A stretch of DNA of 64,000 nucleotides, taken from contig NZ_LHVK01000025.1 in assembly GCF_001269905.1 (NCBI RefSeq), positions 1-64,000 on the forward strand, written 5' to 3'. This DNA comes from Pseudomonas corrugata. Its GTDB lineage: Bacteria > Pseudomonadota > Gammaproteobacteria > Pseudomonadales > Pseudomonadaceae. Both the position numbers and the translations under genes were made by a program. Shown piece after piece: positions 1-8,022 of this stretch; the stretch's first letter is position 1; each line of letters begins with the position of its first letter. A model generated the notes under the pieces. It was given only the letters and a program-made list of their open reading frames with translations. It had not been told where the DNA came from and ran no database searches.

Positions 1-157
1 CAGCAATCGTTGGTTACATCTTTGATTTCTCGCGGAGTAACTTGTGATGCTGATAATCTGTTGACTAGCAGTCTGACTCCACAAGCACCCACACGAATTG
101 CTTGATTCAGTTGTTAAAGAGCGGTGGGTTGAGCCTTTCGTCTCAACCGAGGCGCGC
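1..157 (-). other. rRNA operon leader (16S 5' leader with boxA)
   Basis: Read on the minus strand this is the transcribed leader that precedes a Pseudomonas 16S rRNA gene, which would lie to the left of the window. A boxA-like antitermination motif (CTCTTTAACAA) lies at 111-122, downstream of the three promoters described separately. The conserved leader text running to position 1 is what I recognise from Pseudomonas rrn operons. The 16S gene itself is not present, so this is an assignment from leader and promoters only. Confidence 0.85.
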
Positions 158-185
158 ATTCTACAGCGCCCCGTGTATCTGTCAA
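158..185 (-). promoter_or_regulatory. rrn promoter P1 (proximal)
   Basis: On the minus strand a consensus -35 TTGACA (180-185) and -10 TAGAAT (158-163) are separated by 16 bp and followed by a GC-rich discriminator (GCGCGCC), as expected for a stringently controlled rRNA promoter. It lies just upstream of the boxA leader. Confidence 0.85.
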
Positions 186-277
186 GCGATTATTTTGGAA
201 GTTTTCAAAGTTTTGCTTTTCAAAACCTCAACAACTTCAACCACTTGCGCTTTCGATCTCTCGTTAGCGGGAGGCGA

Positions 278-305
278 ATTCTACAGCGTTAGTCGCTGCT
301 GTCAA
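278..305 (-). promoter_or_regulatory. rrn promoter P2 (middle)
   Basis: On the minus strand -35 TTGACA (300-305) and -10 TAGAAT (278-283) are spaced 16 bp. The layout copies the proximal promoter 120 bp downstream, so this is a second tandem rRNA promoter. Confidence 0.8.
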
Positions 306-480
306 CACCTCTTTTTCACCGCTTTCGACCGAGAAGATCGAACCGTCAACCGAGCCAGACAACCTGCCCTGCCAACTCCTTCCGCGACTTCGATGAACTG
401 AAGCCCTGCGCGATCTTAAATCGTCTAACTCATTGAAACTCAAGGAGTTTTCCGTTTCGACTGCGCCGGAAGTGGGGCGA

Positions 481-508
481 ATTATAGAGACTCAGAATCT
501 GCCGTCAA
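481..508 (-). promoter_or_regulatory. rrn promoter P3 (distal)
   Basis: On the minus strand -35 TTGACG (503-508) and a perfect -10 TATAAT (481-486) are spaced 16 bp. It points to the same rRNA operon as the two promoters downstream of it. The stretch 306-480 between the promoters shows no gene that I can support. Confidence 0.7.
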
Positions 509-552
509 CACCTATTTTCATGTTTCTGTCATATCGGTCAAAAACCTCCATA

Positions 553-590
553 AACAAAGAGGCCGACGCTTAAGCGCCGGCCTCTTTGTT
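553..590. terminator. bidirectional rho-independent terminator
   Basis: A strong hairpin (GAGGCCGACGC / GCGCCGGCCTC around a TTAA loop) is flanked by an A-rich left side and a T-rich right side. It lies directly after the stop codon of the minus-strand dehydrogenase gene ending at 597, so it terminates the bau operon and insulates the rrn promoters. Confidence 0.85.
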
Positions 591-596
591 TATCCA

Positions 597-2090
597 TTAC
601 AAACTGGGAAACGCGAACTGCGAAGCTTCATGACTGGCGCGTTGTGGCCAGCGCTGTGTAATGGCCTTGCGACGGGTATAGAAGCGCACGCCATCCGGGC
701 CGTAGGCGTGCAGGTCGCCAAACAACGAACGCTTCCAACCGCCAAAGCTGTGATAAGCCACAGGTACAGGCAGCGGTACGTTGACGCCCACCATGCCCAC
801 TTCAATCTCGTCGCAGAACAAGCGCGCCGCTTCGCCATCGCGGGTGAAGATGCAGGTGCCGTTGCCATACTCGTGATCGTTGATCAGTTGCATGGCCTCC
901 TCCAGGCTGTTGACCCGGACAATGCACAGTACTGGGCCAAAGATCTCTTCTTTATAGATGCGCATCTGCGGCGTCACACGATCGAACAGGCAACCCCCCA
1001 GGAAGAAACCGTCTTCGTGACCCGCCACGCTCAAGCCACGGCCATCGACTACCAGCGAAGCACCCGCCGAAACACCGTCTTCTATATAGCCGCTGACCTT
1101 GTCGCGATGCTGACCGGTCACCAACGGCCCCATGTCCAGACCGCAAGAAGTACCGGCACCGATTTTCAACGCCTGGATCTGCGGCACCAGCTTGGCTACC
1201 AGCGCATCCGCTACCTGATCGCCCACACAGACAGCCACCGAAATCGCCATGCAACGTTCGCCGCATGAACCATAGGCCGCCCCCATCAACGCGTTGACTG
1301 CGTTGTCCAGATCGGCATCCGGCATCAGCACCGCATGGTTCTTCGCCCCGCCCAATGCCTGGACGCGTTTACCGCGACGGGTCCCCTCGGCGTAGATGTA
1401 TTCGGCAATCGGTGTCGAGCCGACAAAACTCAGCGCCTTCACTTCCGGCGCCTCGATCAGCGCATCCACGGCAACCTTGTCACCATGCACGACACTCAAC
1501 ACGCCCTCGGGCAATCCGGCTTCCAGCAGCAATTGTGCAATCAGCAGTGTCGAGCTCGGGTCACGCTCGGATGGCTTGAGAATGAAGCAGTTGCCGCAAA
1601 CGATCGCCAGCGGATACATCCACAGTGGAACCATCGCCGGGAAGTTGAACGGGGTGATACCCGCCACGACGCCCAACGGCTGAAAATCCGACCAGGCATC
1701 AATGTTCGGTCCTACGTTACGGCTGTATTCACCCTTCAGAACTTCCGGAGCTGCACAGGCGAATTCGACGTTCTCGATACCTCGCTTAAGCTCACCGGCA
1801 GCATCTTCCAGGGTCTTGCCGTGCTCCTCACTGATCATTTGCGCGATACGCGACTCGTTCTGTTCCAGCAACTGTTTGAAGCGAAACATCACCTGGGCAC
1901 GCTTGGCCGCCGGTGTCTTGCGCCAGGCCGGGAACGCTGCGGTGGCGGCATCGATGGCCTGTTGCACGGTCGCGCGATCGGCCAGCGACACCTTGTGGAT
2001 GGCCTGGCCAGTGGATGGATTGAAGACGTCCGCTGTACGCGTGTTGTCGCTTATCAGTTCGCCATTGATCAGATGCGGGATGAGACTCAT
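597..2090 (-). CDS. bauC: CoA-acylating malonate/methylmalonate semialdehyde dehydrogenase
   Basis: A 497-residue aldehyde dehydrogenase of the MmsA/IolA branch. It would oxidise malonate semialdehyde, the product of beta-alanine transamination (or methylmalonate semialdehyde from valine), to acetyl- or propionyl-CoA. The NAD-binding part contains ITPFNFP at about 145-151, and the active-site cysteine is in GERCMA (Cys280). I chose the ATG at 2090 because TGGAGT lies just upstream; an in-frame start 24 bases earlier has no such site. It follows the aminotransferase gene on the same strand by 71 bp, so the two probably form one operon. The neighbouring aminotransferase and divergent LysR gene favour bauC (PA0130-like) over valine-pathway mmsA. 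Confidence 0.88.
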   Translation of the reverse strand: MSLIPHLINGELISDNTRTADVFNPSTGQAIHKVSLADRATVQQAIDAATAAFPAWRKTPAAKRAQVMFRFKQLLEQNESRIAQMISEEHGKTLEDAAGELKRGIENVEFACAAPEVLKGEYSRNVGPNIDAWSDFQPLGVVAGITPFNFPAMVPLWMYPLAIVCGNCFILKPSERDPSSTLLIAQLLLEAGLPEGVLSVVHGDKVAVDALIEAPEVKALSFVGSTPIAEYIYAEGTRRGKRVQALGGAKNHAVLMPDADLDNAVNALMGAAYGSCGERCMAISVAVCVGDQVADALVAKLVPQIQALKIGAGTSCGLDMGPLVTGQHRDKVSGYIEDGVSAGASLVVDGRGLSVAGHEDGFFLGGCLFDRVTPQMRIYKEEIFGPVLCIVRVNSLEEAMQLINDHEYGNGTCIFTRDGEAARLFCDEIEVGMVGVNVPLPVPVAYHSFGGWKRSLFGDLHAYGPDGVRFYTRRKAITQRWPQRASHEASQFAFPSL

Positions 2091-2161
2091 GGGGACTCCA
2101 GAATTTTTATCCACAGGCGCCCGCGACCGGACGCCTGTCGTTGAAGGTGATAGAGAGGCAG

Positions 2162-3517
2162 TCAGTCGAGCTTGTTCAACACTTCACCGACCGCGTCGAA
2201 CAGACGATCCAGATCCTGTGGCTTGCTGTTGAACGTTGGCCCGAACTGCAGCGTGTCGCCACCGAAGCGCACGTAGAATCCGGCCTTCCACAACGCCATG
2301 CCGGCCTCGAACGGACGCACAATCGCATCGCCGTCTCGTGGAGCGATCTGGATCGCGCCGGCCAGGCCAAAGTTGCGGATGTCGATTACATTCTTCGCGC
2401 CTTTAATTCCATGCAAAACCTTCTCGAAATGTGGCGCGACTTCGGCCACGCTCTGCACCAGGTTTTCCTTCTGCAGCAGATCCAGCGCCGCCAGCCCCGC
2501 CGCGCACGCCACCGGGTGCGCCGAATAGGTATAGCCGTGAGGAAATTCCACCGCGTACTCAGGCGTCGGCTGGTTCATGAAAGTCTGGTAGATCTCGCTG
2601 CTGGCAATGACCGCCCCCATCGGAATCGCACCGTTGGTGACTTGCTTGGCGATGCACATCAGGTCAGGCGTCACGCCGAAACTGTCAGCACCGAACATCG
2701 AACCCGTGCGGCCGAAACCGGTAATCACTTCGTCGAATACCAGCAGGATATTGTGCTGGTCGCAAATCTGCCGCAGGCGCTTGAGGTAGCCCTCAGGCGG
2801 AACCAGCACACCGGCGGACCCGGCCATGGGCTCGACGAAGACGGCCGCAATGTTGGAGGCGTCGTGCAACTCGATCAGCTTCAGCAGTTCGTCGGCCAGG
2901 GCAATGCCTCCCTCTTTCGGCATGCCACGGGAATAGGCATTGCTCGCCAACAAGGTATGGGGCAGGTGATCGACGTCCGCCATTGCCTGGCCAAACAGTT
3001 TGCGGTTGCCGCTTACGCCGCCCAGGCTGGTACCTGCGATGTTCACGCCGTGGTAGCCACGGGCACGCCCGATCATTTTGGTCTTGGTGGCCTGGCCCTT
3101 GAGACGCCAGTAGGCGCGAACCATCTTTACCGCCGTATCGGCGCACTCGGAACCGGAGTCGGTGAAGAACACATGATTGAGATTGCCTGGCGTCAGGCTG
3201 GTGATTCTTTCCGCGAGTTGGAACGACAGCGGATGACCGTATTGGAACCCCGGAGAGTAATCGAGGGTGCCCAGCTGCTTGGCGACCGCGTCCTGGATTT
3301 CCTTGCGGGTGTGCCCGGCACCGCAGGTCCACAGACCCGACAATGAGTCATACACCTTGCGCCCATGTTCATCAATCAGCCAACTGCCTTCGGCGCCGAC
3401 GATCAGACGCGGGTCGCGCTGGAAGTTGCGGTTAGCGGTGTAAGGCATCCAGTGAGCATCAAGCTTGAGCTGACTGGCCAGGGAACTGGCCGCATGTTCG
3501 GGCATGTTCATCGACAA
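2162..3517 (-). CDS. bauA: beta-alanine (omega-amino acid):pyruvate aminotransferase
   Basis: A 451-residue class III, PLP-dependent aminotransferase. It transfers the amino group of beta-alanine or other omega-amino acids to pyruvate, giving malonate semialdehyde for the downstream dehydrogenase. The PLP lysine is Lys291 in the CIAKQVTNGA segment, with the PLP-binding aspartate in VFDEVITGFGR (about 260-270). The length is usual for the family. It is the first gene of the minus-strand pair and is divergent from a LysR regulator across a 116 bp gap, matching the P. aeruginosa bauA/bauR arrangement. The bauB and bauD genes of that cluster are not present here. Confidence 0.9.
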   Translation of the reverse strand: MSMNMPEHAASSLASQLKLDAHWMPYTANRNFQRDPRLIVGAEGSWLIDEHGRKVYDSLSGLWTCGAGHTRKEIQDAVAKQLGTLDYSPGFQYGHPLSFQLAERITSLTPGNLNHVFFTDSGSECADTAVKMVRAYWRLKGQATKTKMIGRARGYHGVNIAGTSLGGVSGNRKLFGQAMADVDHLPHTLLASNAYSRGMPKEGGIALADELLKLIELHDASNIAAVFVEPMAGSAGVLVPPEGYLKRLRQICDQHNILLVFDEVITGFGRTGSMFGADSFGVTPDLMCIAKQVTNGAIPMGAVIASSEIYQTFMNQPTPEYAVEFPHGYTYSAHPVACAAGLAALDLLQKENLVQSVAEVAPHFEKVLHGIKGAKNVIDIRNFGLAGAIQIAPRDGDAIVRPFEAGMALWKAGFYVRFGGDTLQFGPTFNSKPQDLDRLFDAVGEVLNKLD

Positions 3518-3633
3518 AACCTCGCAAAATATGAACGGTATCGGGGCAACCCCCTGGTTGCAGCTAACTTGCCACGGCGATAAAGTCGGTGAAATCCAAC
3601 TTTTCTAACCTTCAGTCAGTGGATTACTAAACT

Positions 3634-4554
3634 ATGAGCGTCCGCCGCCCCGATCCGCTGGCCCAGGTCAGCGATTTTGATATTCGTCTGCTGCGCATCT
3701 TCCGTAGCGTAGTGGAATGTGGGGGATTCTCCGCGGCGGAAACGGTGTTGGGTATCGGCCGCTCGGCCATCAGCCAGCAGATGAGCGATCTTGAGCAGCG
3801 CCTGGGCCTGCGGCTGTGTCAACGCGGGCGCGCGGGATTCTCACTGACAGAGGAGGGTCGCGAGGTCTATCAGTCGGCCCTGCAACTGTTAAGTGCCCTG
3901 GAAAGCTTCCGTACCGAGGTCAATGGCCTGCATCAACATCTGCGCGGTGAACTGAACATCGGCCTGACCGACAACCTCGTCACCCTCCCCCACATGCGCA
4001 TCACCCATGCCCTGGCTCAACTGAAGGAGCGTGGGCCCGACGTGCAAATCCAGATTCGCATGATCGCCCCCAACGAAGTCGAGCAAGGTGTTCTCGACGG
4101 GCGACTGCATGTCGGCGTGGTCCCTCAAGCCAGCGCTCTTTCCGGGCTGGAGTACCAACCGCTCTACAGCGAACGCTCATTGCTGTATTGCGCGGTCGGC
4201 CATCCACTGTTTTATGTGGACGACTTGCAGCTCGACGAAACCCGCCTCAACAACCAGGACGCCATCGCCCCCACCTTTCGCCTGCCGGTCGACATCCAGG
4301 CGCATTACCAAGCACTCAACTGCACCGCCAGTGCATCGGATCGCGAAGGCATGGCGTTCCTGATTCTCACCGGTCGCTACATCGGCTACCTGCCGGATCA
4401 CTACGCCAACCTCTGGGTCCAGCAAGGCCGGTTACGTGCCCTGAAACCCACGACGCGGTTCTATGACCTGAGCCTGGCCTCGGTGACGCGCAAGGGGCGC
4501 CGCCCTCATCTGGTGCTGGAGAGTTTTCTCGAGAGCCTGGCGGCAACCCGCTAG
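3634..4554 (+). CDS. bauR: LysR-family regulator, probable activator of bau genes
   Basis: A 306-residue LysR-type regulator. The N-terminal winged helix spans about residues 13-75 (FDIRLLRIF, GGFSAAETVLG, RSAISQQMSDLE), followed by a periplasmic-binding-protein-like effector domain. It is transcribed divergently from bauA, so the 116 bp between them should hold its operator. In P. aeruginosa the regulator in this position (BauR) responds to beta-alanine. I see no strong Shine-Dalgarno before the chosen ATG. The symbol rests on position and family, not on a specific motif. Confidence 0.75.
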   Translation: MSVRRPDPLAQVSDFDIRLLRIFRSVVECGGFSAAETVLGIGRSAISQQMSDLEQRLGLRLCQRGRAGFSLTEEGREVYQSALQLLSALESFRTEVNGLHQHLRGELNIGLTDNLVTLPHMRITHALAQLKERGPDVQIQIRMIAPNEVEQGVLDGRLHVGVVPQASALSGLEYQPLYSERSLLYCAVGHPLFYVDDLQLDETRLNNQDAIAPTFRLPVDIQAHYQALNCTASASDREGMAFLILTGRYIGYLPDHYANLWVQQGRLRALKPTTRFYDLSLASVTRKGRRPHLVLESFLESLAATR

Positions 4555-4642
4555 TGCGTTCGTCTTTTGTGGCAGCAGTACTTGTCGGATCGGTTACGGT
4601 GCGCTATCAACGCATTTGCTTGCCCACAGACCCAGCCCGGAA

Positions 4643-5299
4643 ATGTCCATGACCTTTGAAGTCCCAGCCCACGGTGGCAAGCCCACCGGCCGCATTCGTC
4701 AGAAGAACGAAGAGACCATCCTCAAGGCTGCTGAAGATGAATTCGCCCGTCACGGATTCAAAGGCACCAGCATGAATACCATCGCGCTGAACGCCGGATT
4801 GCCCAAGGCTAACCTGCACTACTACTTCACCAACAAGCTCGGGCTGTACGTGGCGGTGCTGAGCAATATCATCGAGTTGTGGGACAGCACCTTCAATACC
4901 CTCACCGCCGAGGATGACCCGGCCGAGGCCTTGACCCGCTACATTCGTGCCAAGATGGAGTTTTCCCGCCGCCACCCCCAGGCATCGCGGATCTTTGCCA
5001 TGGAAGTGATCAGCGGCGGCGAGTGCCTGACCGAATACTTCAACCAGGACTACCGCGCCTGGTTCAAGGGCCGCGCAGCGGTGTTCCAGGCGTGGATCGA
5101 TGCCGGCAAGATGGACCCGATCGACCCGGTGCATTTGATCTTCCTGTTATGGGGCAGCACCCAGCACTACGCCGACTTCGCCACCCAGATCTGCCGCGTG
5201 ACCGGCCGCAGCAAGCTGAGCAAGCAAGACATGATCGATGCCGGCGACAACCTGATCCGCATCATTCTCAAAGGCTGCGGCCTGACACCCACCCTCTAA
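4643..5299 (+). CDS. TetR/AcrR-family regulator (RutR/YcdC type)
   Basis: A TetR-family repressor of about 218 residues. The helix-turn-helix lies near the N-terminus (ILKAAEDEFARHGFKGTSM, then AGLPKANLHYYFTNK). The C-terminal half resembles the YcdC/RutR ligand domain (LIFLLWGSTQHYADFATQI). In enterics this group senses pyrimidines, so a role in nitrogen-compound catabolism is a reasonable inference beside a beta-alanine pathway, since beta-alanine arises from uracil breakdown. I chose the ATG at 4643; a TTG 27 bases upstream is also in frame but less likely. The next gene starts 8 bp after the stop. Confidence 0.75.
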   Translation: MSMTFEVPAHGGKPTGRIRQKNEETILKAAEDEFARHGFKGTSMNTIALNAGLPKANLHYYFTNKLGLYVAVLSNIIELWDSTFNTLTAEDDPAEALTRYIRAKMEFSRRHPQASRIFAMEVISGGECLTEYFNQDYRAWFKGRAAVFQAWIDAGKMDPIDPVHLIFLLWGSTQHYADFATQICRVTGRSKLSKQDMIDAGDNLIRIILKGCGLTPTL

Positions 5300-5306
5300 G
5301 ACACTC

Positions 5307-5888
5307 ATGCCCTTTACTCTCGCTGGCTTTTGCGAATACCGCGAAGAAATTCGCAAAAGCCGCTTCATCACCTTCGCATCCCCCATTACCAGCCCCGCCG
5401 ATGCCCAGGCCTTTATCGAACAACACAGCGACCTGAACGCTACGCACAATTGCTGGGCCTGGAAGCTGGGCGACCAATACCGCAGCAACGACGATGGTGA
5501 ACCGGGGGGGACCGCCGGACGCCCGATCCTGGCGGCTATCGAAGCCCAGGCCTGTGACCAGGTCGTAGTGCTGGTGATCCGATGGTATGGCGGGATTCAG
5601 TTGGGTACCGGCGGACTGGCCCGGGCTTATGGTGGTGGCGCGAACAAGTGCCTGCAAAATGCCGAAAAGCTTGAACTGATCAGCCGTGTGCCCCTGCGCT
5701 GCGCTTGCGGGTTCGCGGAGCTGGCCCTGGTGAAACTGAGGGTTGCCGAGTGCGGTGGCCTGATCAACACGGAAGGGTTTACCGCTAACGGTGTGGAATT
5801 GCAGCTGGCGGTGGGGGAAGGCCAGATCGATATGCTGCAAAAACAGCTGGCCGATTTGAGTCGTGGACGGATTCTGCTGGAGCGTTAA
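5307..5888 (+). CDS. yigZ: YigZ/IMPACT-family protein
   Basis: A 193-residue protein of the UPF0029/IMPACT family. The hallmark block is visible at about residues 44-105: THNCWAW, DDGEPGGTAGRPIL, then RWYGGIQLGTGGLARAY. A second, smaller ferredoxin-like domain follows. The family is linked to translation control in eukaryotes, but its bacterial role is not settled. It lies 7 bp after the TetR gene on the same strand and is probably cotranscribed. Confidence 0.88.
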   Translation: MPFTLAGFCEYREEIRKSRFITFASPITSPADAQAFIEQHSDLNATHNCWAWKLGDQYRSNDDGEPGGTAGRPILAAIEAQACDQVVVLVIRWYGGIQLGTGGLARAYGGGANKCLQNAEKLELISRVPLRCACGFAELALVKLRVAECGGLINTEGFTANGVELQLAVGEGQIDMLQKQLADLSRGRILLER

Positions 5889-6190
5889 GCTCACTTGCCC
5901 ACACCTGCTGTGCATCCGACTGTGGATAACCTGAGCACATCCGCCTGTAACCCTTCTGTCATGCGGGTTTGCTGGAGTTGGTCATTTTTCAACCAGACCT
6001 GCGCCTCGACGCTAAATAAGCCAGCAAAACAGACGCTTGCAATGGGTTATCACCTTTGGAAGAAAGCTGCCCAGTGCTTATGCCCGAGTTTCCGGCTTGC
6101 ACACAATAACTGTGGAGCAAGCTGTGGATAACCCGTTCATGGCTCACGCCACCCCAAGAAGAGCATGGCTCCCAGGCGCTTGTTCATTTT
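5889..6190. other. 302 bp gap with two perfect DnaA-box 9-mers
   Basis: No convincing gene lies in this gap. Two perfect copies of TGTGGATAA, the reverse complement of the DnaA box TTATCCACA, lie at 5921-5929 and 6123-6131 in the same orientation, with a related TGTGGAGCA at 6111. The gap lies between convergent genes, so it is unlikely to hold ordinary promoters. Confidence 0.5.
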
Positions 6191-6634
6191 TTAACCATTC
6201 GTTAATGAGTGATCACGCCTCCAGCTTAAACCCGTGTTCTCGCCACGCACGGGTAATAGTTGGACAACACCCCACACCAGCTCGAGAAACAGAAATATCC
6301 ACACCAGCGCGCTGGCGCCGTGCAGCAGCGCGTAGAACATCCAGGACGCAAACAGGAACCGCCCCGCCGCGTCATACCGTCCGTATAGGGGTCGCGGATC
6401 CCGAATTCGCAGCACCGACCATACGCAAACGATCGAACCCAAAAGATTGGCCATCAACAGGTGCATAGGCGCAAACGCTGGCAGCTCGCCAGGCAGGTCG
6501 AGCATCTGGGTCACGCCCAGCAACCAGCCGTGAAGGGCGGCGAAACTCCATGGCGTGGCAAATGCTGCGGTTACGATCAGGTCGTACCAGGCGCTACCGA
6601 GCACCACGCGACGATATTGCAGTGAAGTCCACAT
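6191..6634 (-). CDS. small integral membrane protein of unknown function
   Basis: A protein of about 147 residues with roughly four hydrophobic segments (around residues 18-40, 58-76, 88-106 and 108-125), consistent with an inner-membrane protein. I do not recognise a named family. TGGAG lies 8 bp before the ATG at 6634; the ATG two codons upstream sits too close to it. It is divergent from a MerR regulator. The gap contains a MerR-type promoter with a 19 bp spacer that faces this gene, so it is probably the regulator's target. Confidence 0.7.
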   Translation of the reverse strand: MWTSLQYRRVVLGSAWYDLIVTAAFATPWSFAALHGWLLGVTQMLDLPGELPAFAPMHLLMANLLGSIVCVWSVLRIRDPRPLYGRYDAAGRFLFASWMFYALLHGASALVWIFLFLELVWGVVQLLPVRGENTGLSWRRDHSLTNG

Positions 6635-6666
6635 AGACATTGCTCCAGATAATCAAGGAGCGAAAA

Positions 6667-6697
6667 GACTAAAGCCTGGGGTATGCTCCAAGGTCAA
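6667..6697 (-). promoter_or_regulatory. MerR-type operator/promoter with 19 bp spacer
   Basis: On the minus strand -35 TTGACC (6692-6697) and a -10-like TTAGTC (6667-6672) are separated by 19 bp. That is the long spacing typical of MerR-activated promoters. The spacer carries an imperfect dyad, CCTTGGAG-CATA-CCCCAGG. It faces the membrane-protein gene starting at 6634 and sits next to the merR-like gene at 6715. Confidence 0.6.
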
Positions 6698-6714
6698 GCT
6701 TCCTGGAGATTGCC

Positions 6715-7065
6715 ATGCGAATCGGTGAACTGGCCCAGGCCTGTGCCGTCAGCCGCGACACGCTGCGCTTCTACGAGCAGCTCGGGCTGATTGCGGCGGG
6801 ACGCAGCGCCAATGGGTATCGCGACTATCCCGAAGACATGGTGCAACTGGTGCTCTATATCAAGACAGCCCAACGCCTGGGCTTTACCCTCGGCGAGATC
6901 GGCAGCAGCGTCGTCTCCGTGCGGCAGGCACCTGATCCGGATCGCGCCGTGGCTGAACTGCTGCAGAACAAACTGAATCTGATCGAAACCCGCATGACCG
7001 AACTCGACGGGTTGCGTCATGAGCTGAAACAACGGCTCGGGCAACGCTGTCCATTAAATCCGTGA
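6715..7065 (+). CDS. MerR-family transcriptional regulator
   Basis: A 116-residue MerR-type protein. The N-terminal winged helix reads MRIGELAQACAVSRDTLRFYE, then LIAAGRSANGYRDY, followed by a long dimerisation helix (about 75-110). It lacks the paired C-terminal cysteines of the metal-sensing members; the only cysteines are Cys10 and Cys112. A redox or small-molecule signal is therefore more likely than metal. It is 23 bp upstream of an SDR oxidoreductase gene on the same strand and divergent from a membrane-protein gene whose promoter has the MerR layout. Confidence 0.88.
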   Translation: MRIGELAQACAVSRDTLRFYEQLGLIAAGRSANGYRDYPEDMVQLVLYIKTAQRLGFTLGEIGSSVVSVRQAPDPDRAVAELLQNKLNLIETRMTELDGLRHELKQRLGQRCPLNP

Positions 7066-7088
7066 CCCTTCTTTCAAGGATACCTTCC

Positions 7089-7775
7089 ATGAATTCGGCA
7101 AAAAACGCATTGATCATCGGCGCCTCCCGGGGCCTGGGCCTTGGCCTGGTGAAGACGTTGCTGAGCGATGGCTGGAACGTGATCGCCACCGTGCGCAATC
7201 TGCAGAACGCAGAGGCATTGAAAGCGCAGGGCCCGGTGCGGGTCGAGAAACTCGACATGGACGACCAGCAAGCCGTCATTGCCTTGAGCCAACAACTCAA
7301 GGGCGAAACCTTCGACCTGTTGTTCGTCAACGCCGGCGTCAAAGGCCCCGATAACCAGGGCCCCGACGGCGCAACCCTGGCCGAGGTCGGCCAGTTGTTC
7401 TTCACCAACGCAGTGGCGCCGATCAATCTGGCCCAGCGTTTCGTCGGGCAGATCCGCGACGGCAGCGGCGTCCTGGCGTTCATGAGTTCGGTGCTGGGCA
7501 GCGTGACCATGCCCGACGCTCCGGAACTGGCGCTGTACAAGGCAAGCAAGGCAGCCCTCAATTCCATGACCAACAGCTTCGTCACCCAACTGGGCGACCA
7601 GACATTGACCGTCCTGTCGCTGCATCCGGGCTGGGTGAAGACAGACATGGGCGGTGAAGGGGCGGACATCGATGTCGAGACCAGTACCCGTGGCTTGATC
7701 GACCAGGTCAATGCCTTTGCCGGCCGGGGTGGGCATCATTTCGTCAACTACAAGGGTGAGATGATTCCCTGGTAA
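7089..7775 (+). CDS. short-chain dehydrogenase/reductase (C-factor-like)
   Basis: A 228-residue classical SDR. The Rossmann glycine motif is at the N-terminus (IIGASRGLGLGL, about residues 8-19), NAG follows at about 88, and the catalytic Ser/Tyr/Lys lie in FMSSVLGS and LYKASKAAL. The substrate cannot be read from the sequence; the nearest general match I know is the CsgA/C-factor-like group. AAGGA precedes the chosen ATG. It forms a likely operon with the MerR gene just upstream. Confidence 0.85.
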   Translation: MNSAKNALIIGASRGLGLGLVKTLLSDGWNVIATVRNLQNAEALKAQGPVRVEKLDMDDQQAVIALSQQLKGETFDLLFVNAGVKGPDNQGPDGATLAEVGQLFFTNAVAPINLAQRFVGQIRDGSGVLAFMSSVLGSVTMPDAPELALYKASKAALNSMTNSFVTQLGDQTLTVLSLHPGWVKTDMGGEGADIDVETSTRGLIDQVNAFAGRGGHHFVNYKGEMIPW

Positions 7776-7790
7776 TTTCCACGCACAACC

Positions 7791-7880
7791 TGTGGGAGCG
7801 AGCCTGCTCGCGAAAGCGGAGTGTCATTCAACACCGCTGTTGGCTGACGCACCGCCTTCGCGAGCAGGCTCGCTCCCACA
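7791..7880. repeat. REPIN (paired REP palindrome)
   Basis: Two inverted REP sequences (TGTGGGAGCGAGCCTGCTCG and its reverse complement) enclose a ~45 bp spacer. The pair sits in the gap between the SDR gene and the deaminase gene at 8023. Confidence 0.9.
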
Positions 7881-8022
7881 TTTGAACTCAATTGGAGCAC
7901 TGGATATGTGCGCCGCAACCTGAGTAAACTCTGCACCTCGCCCCCCACGGCGACCCTGGATCAGCAGACAGGGCATCACTGAGCTGGCTAACCTGAACCC
8001 ACTTTCAGAGGAGCCGGCCACC

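Noticed and set aside
98..401. Two small plus-strand open frames in the first 400 bases
   Set aside because: They overlap the rRNA leader and promoters on the other strand and have no Shine-Dalgarno.
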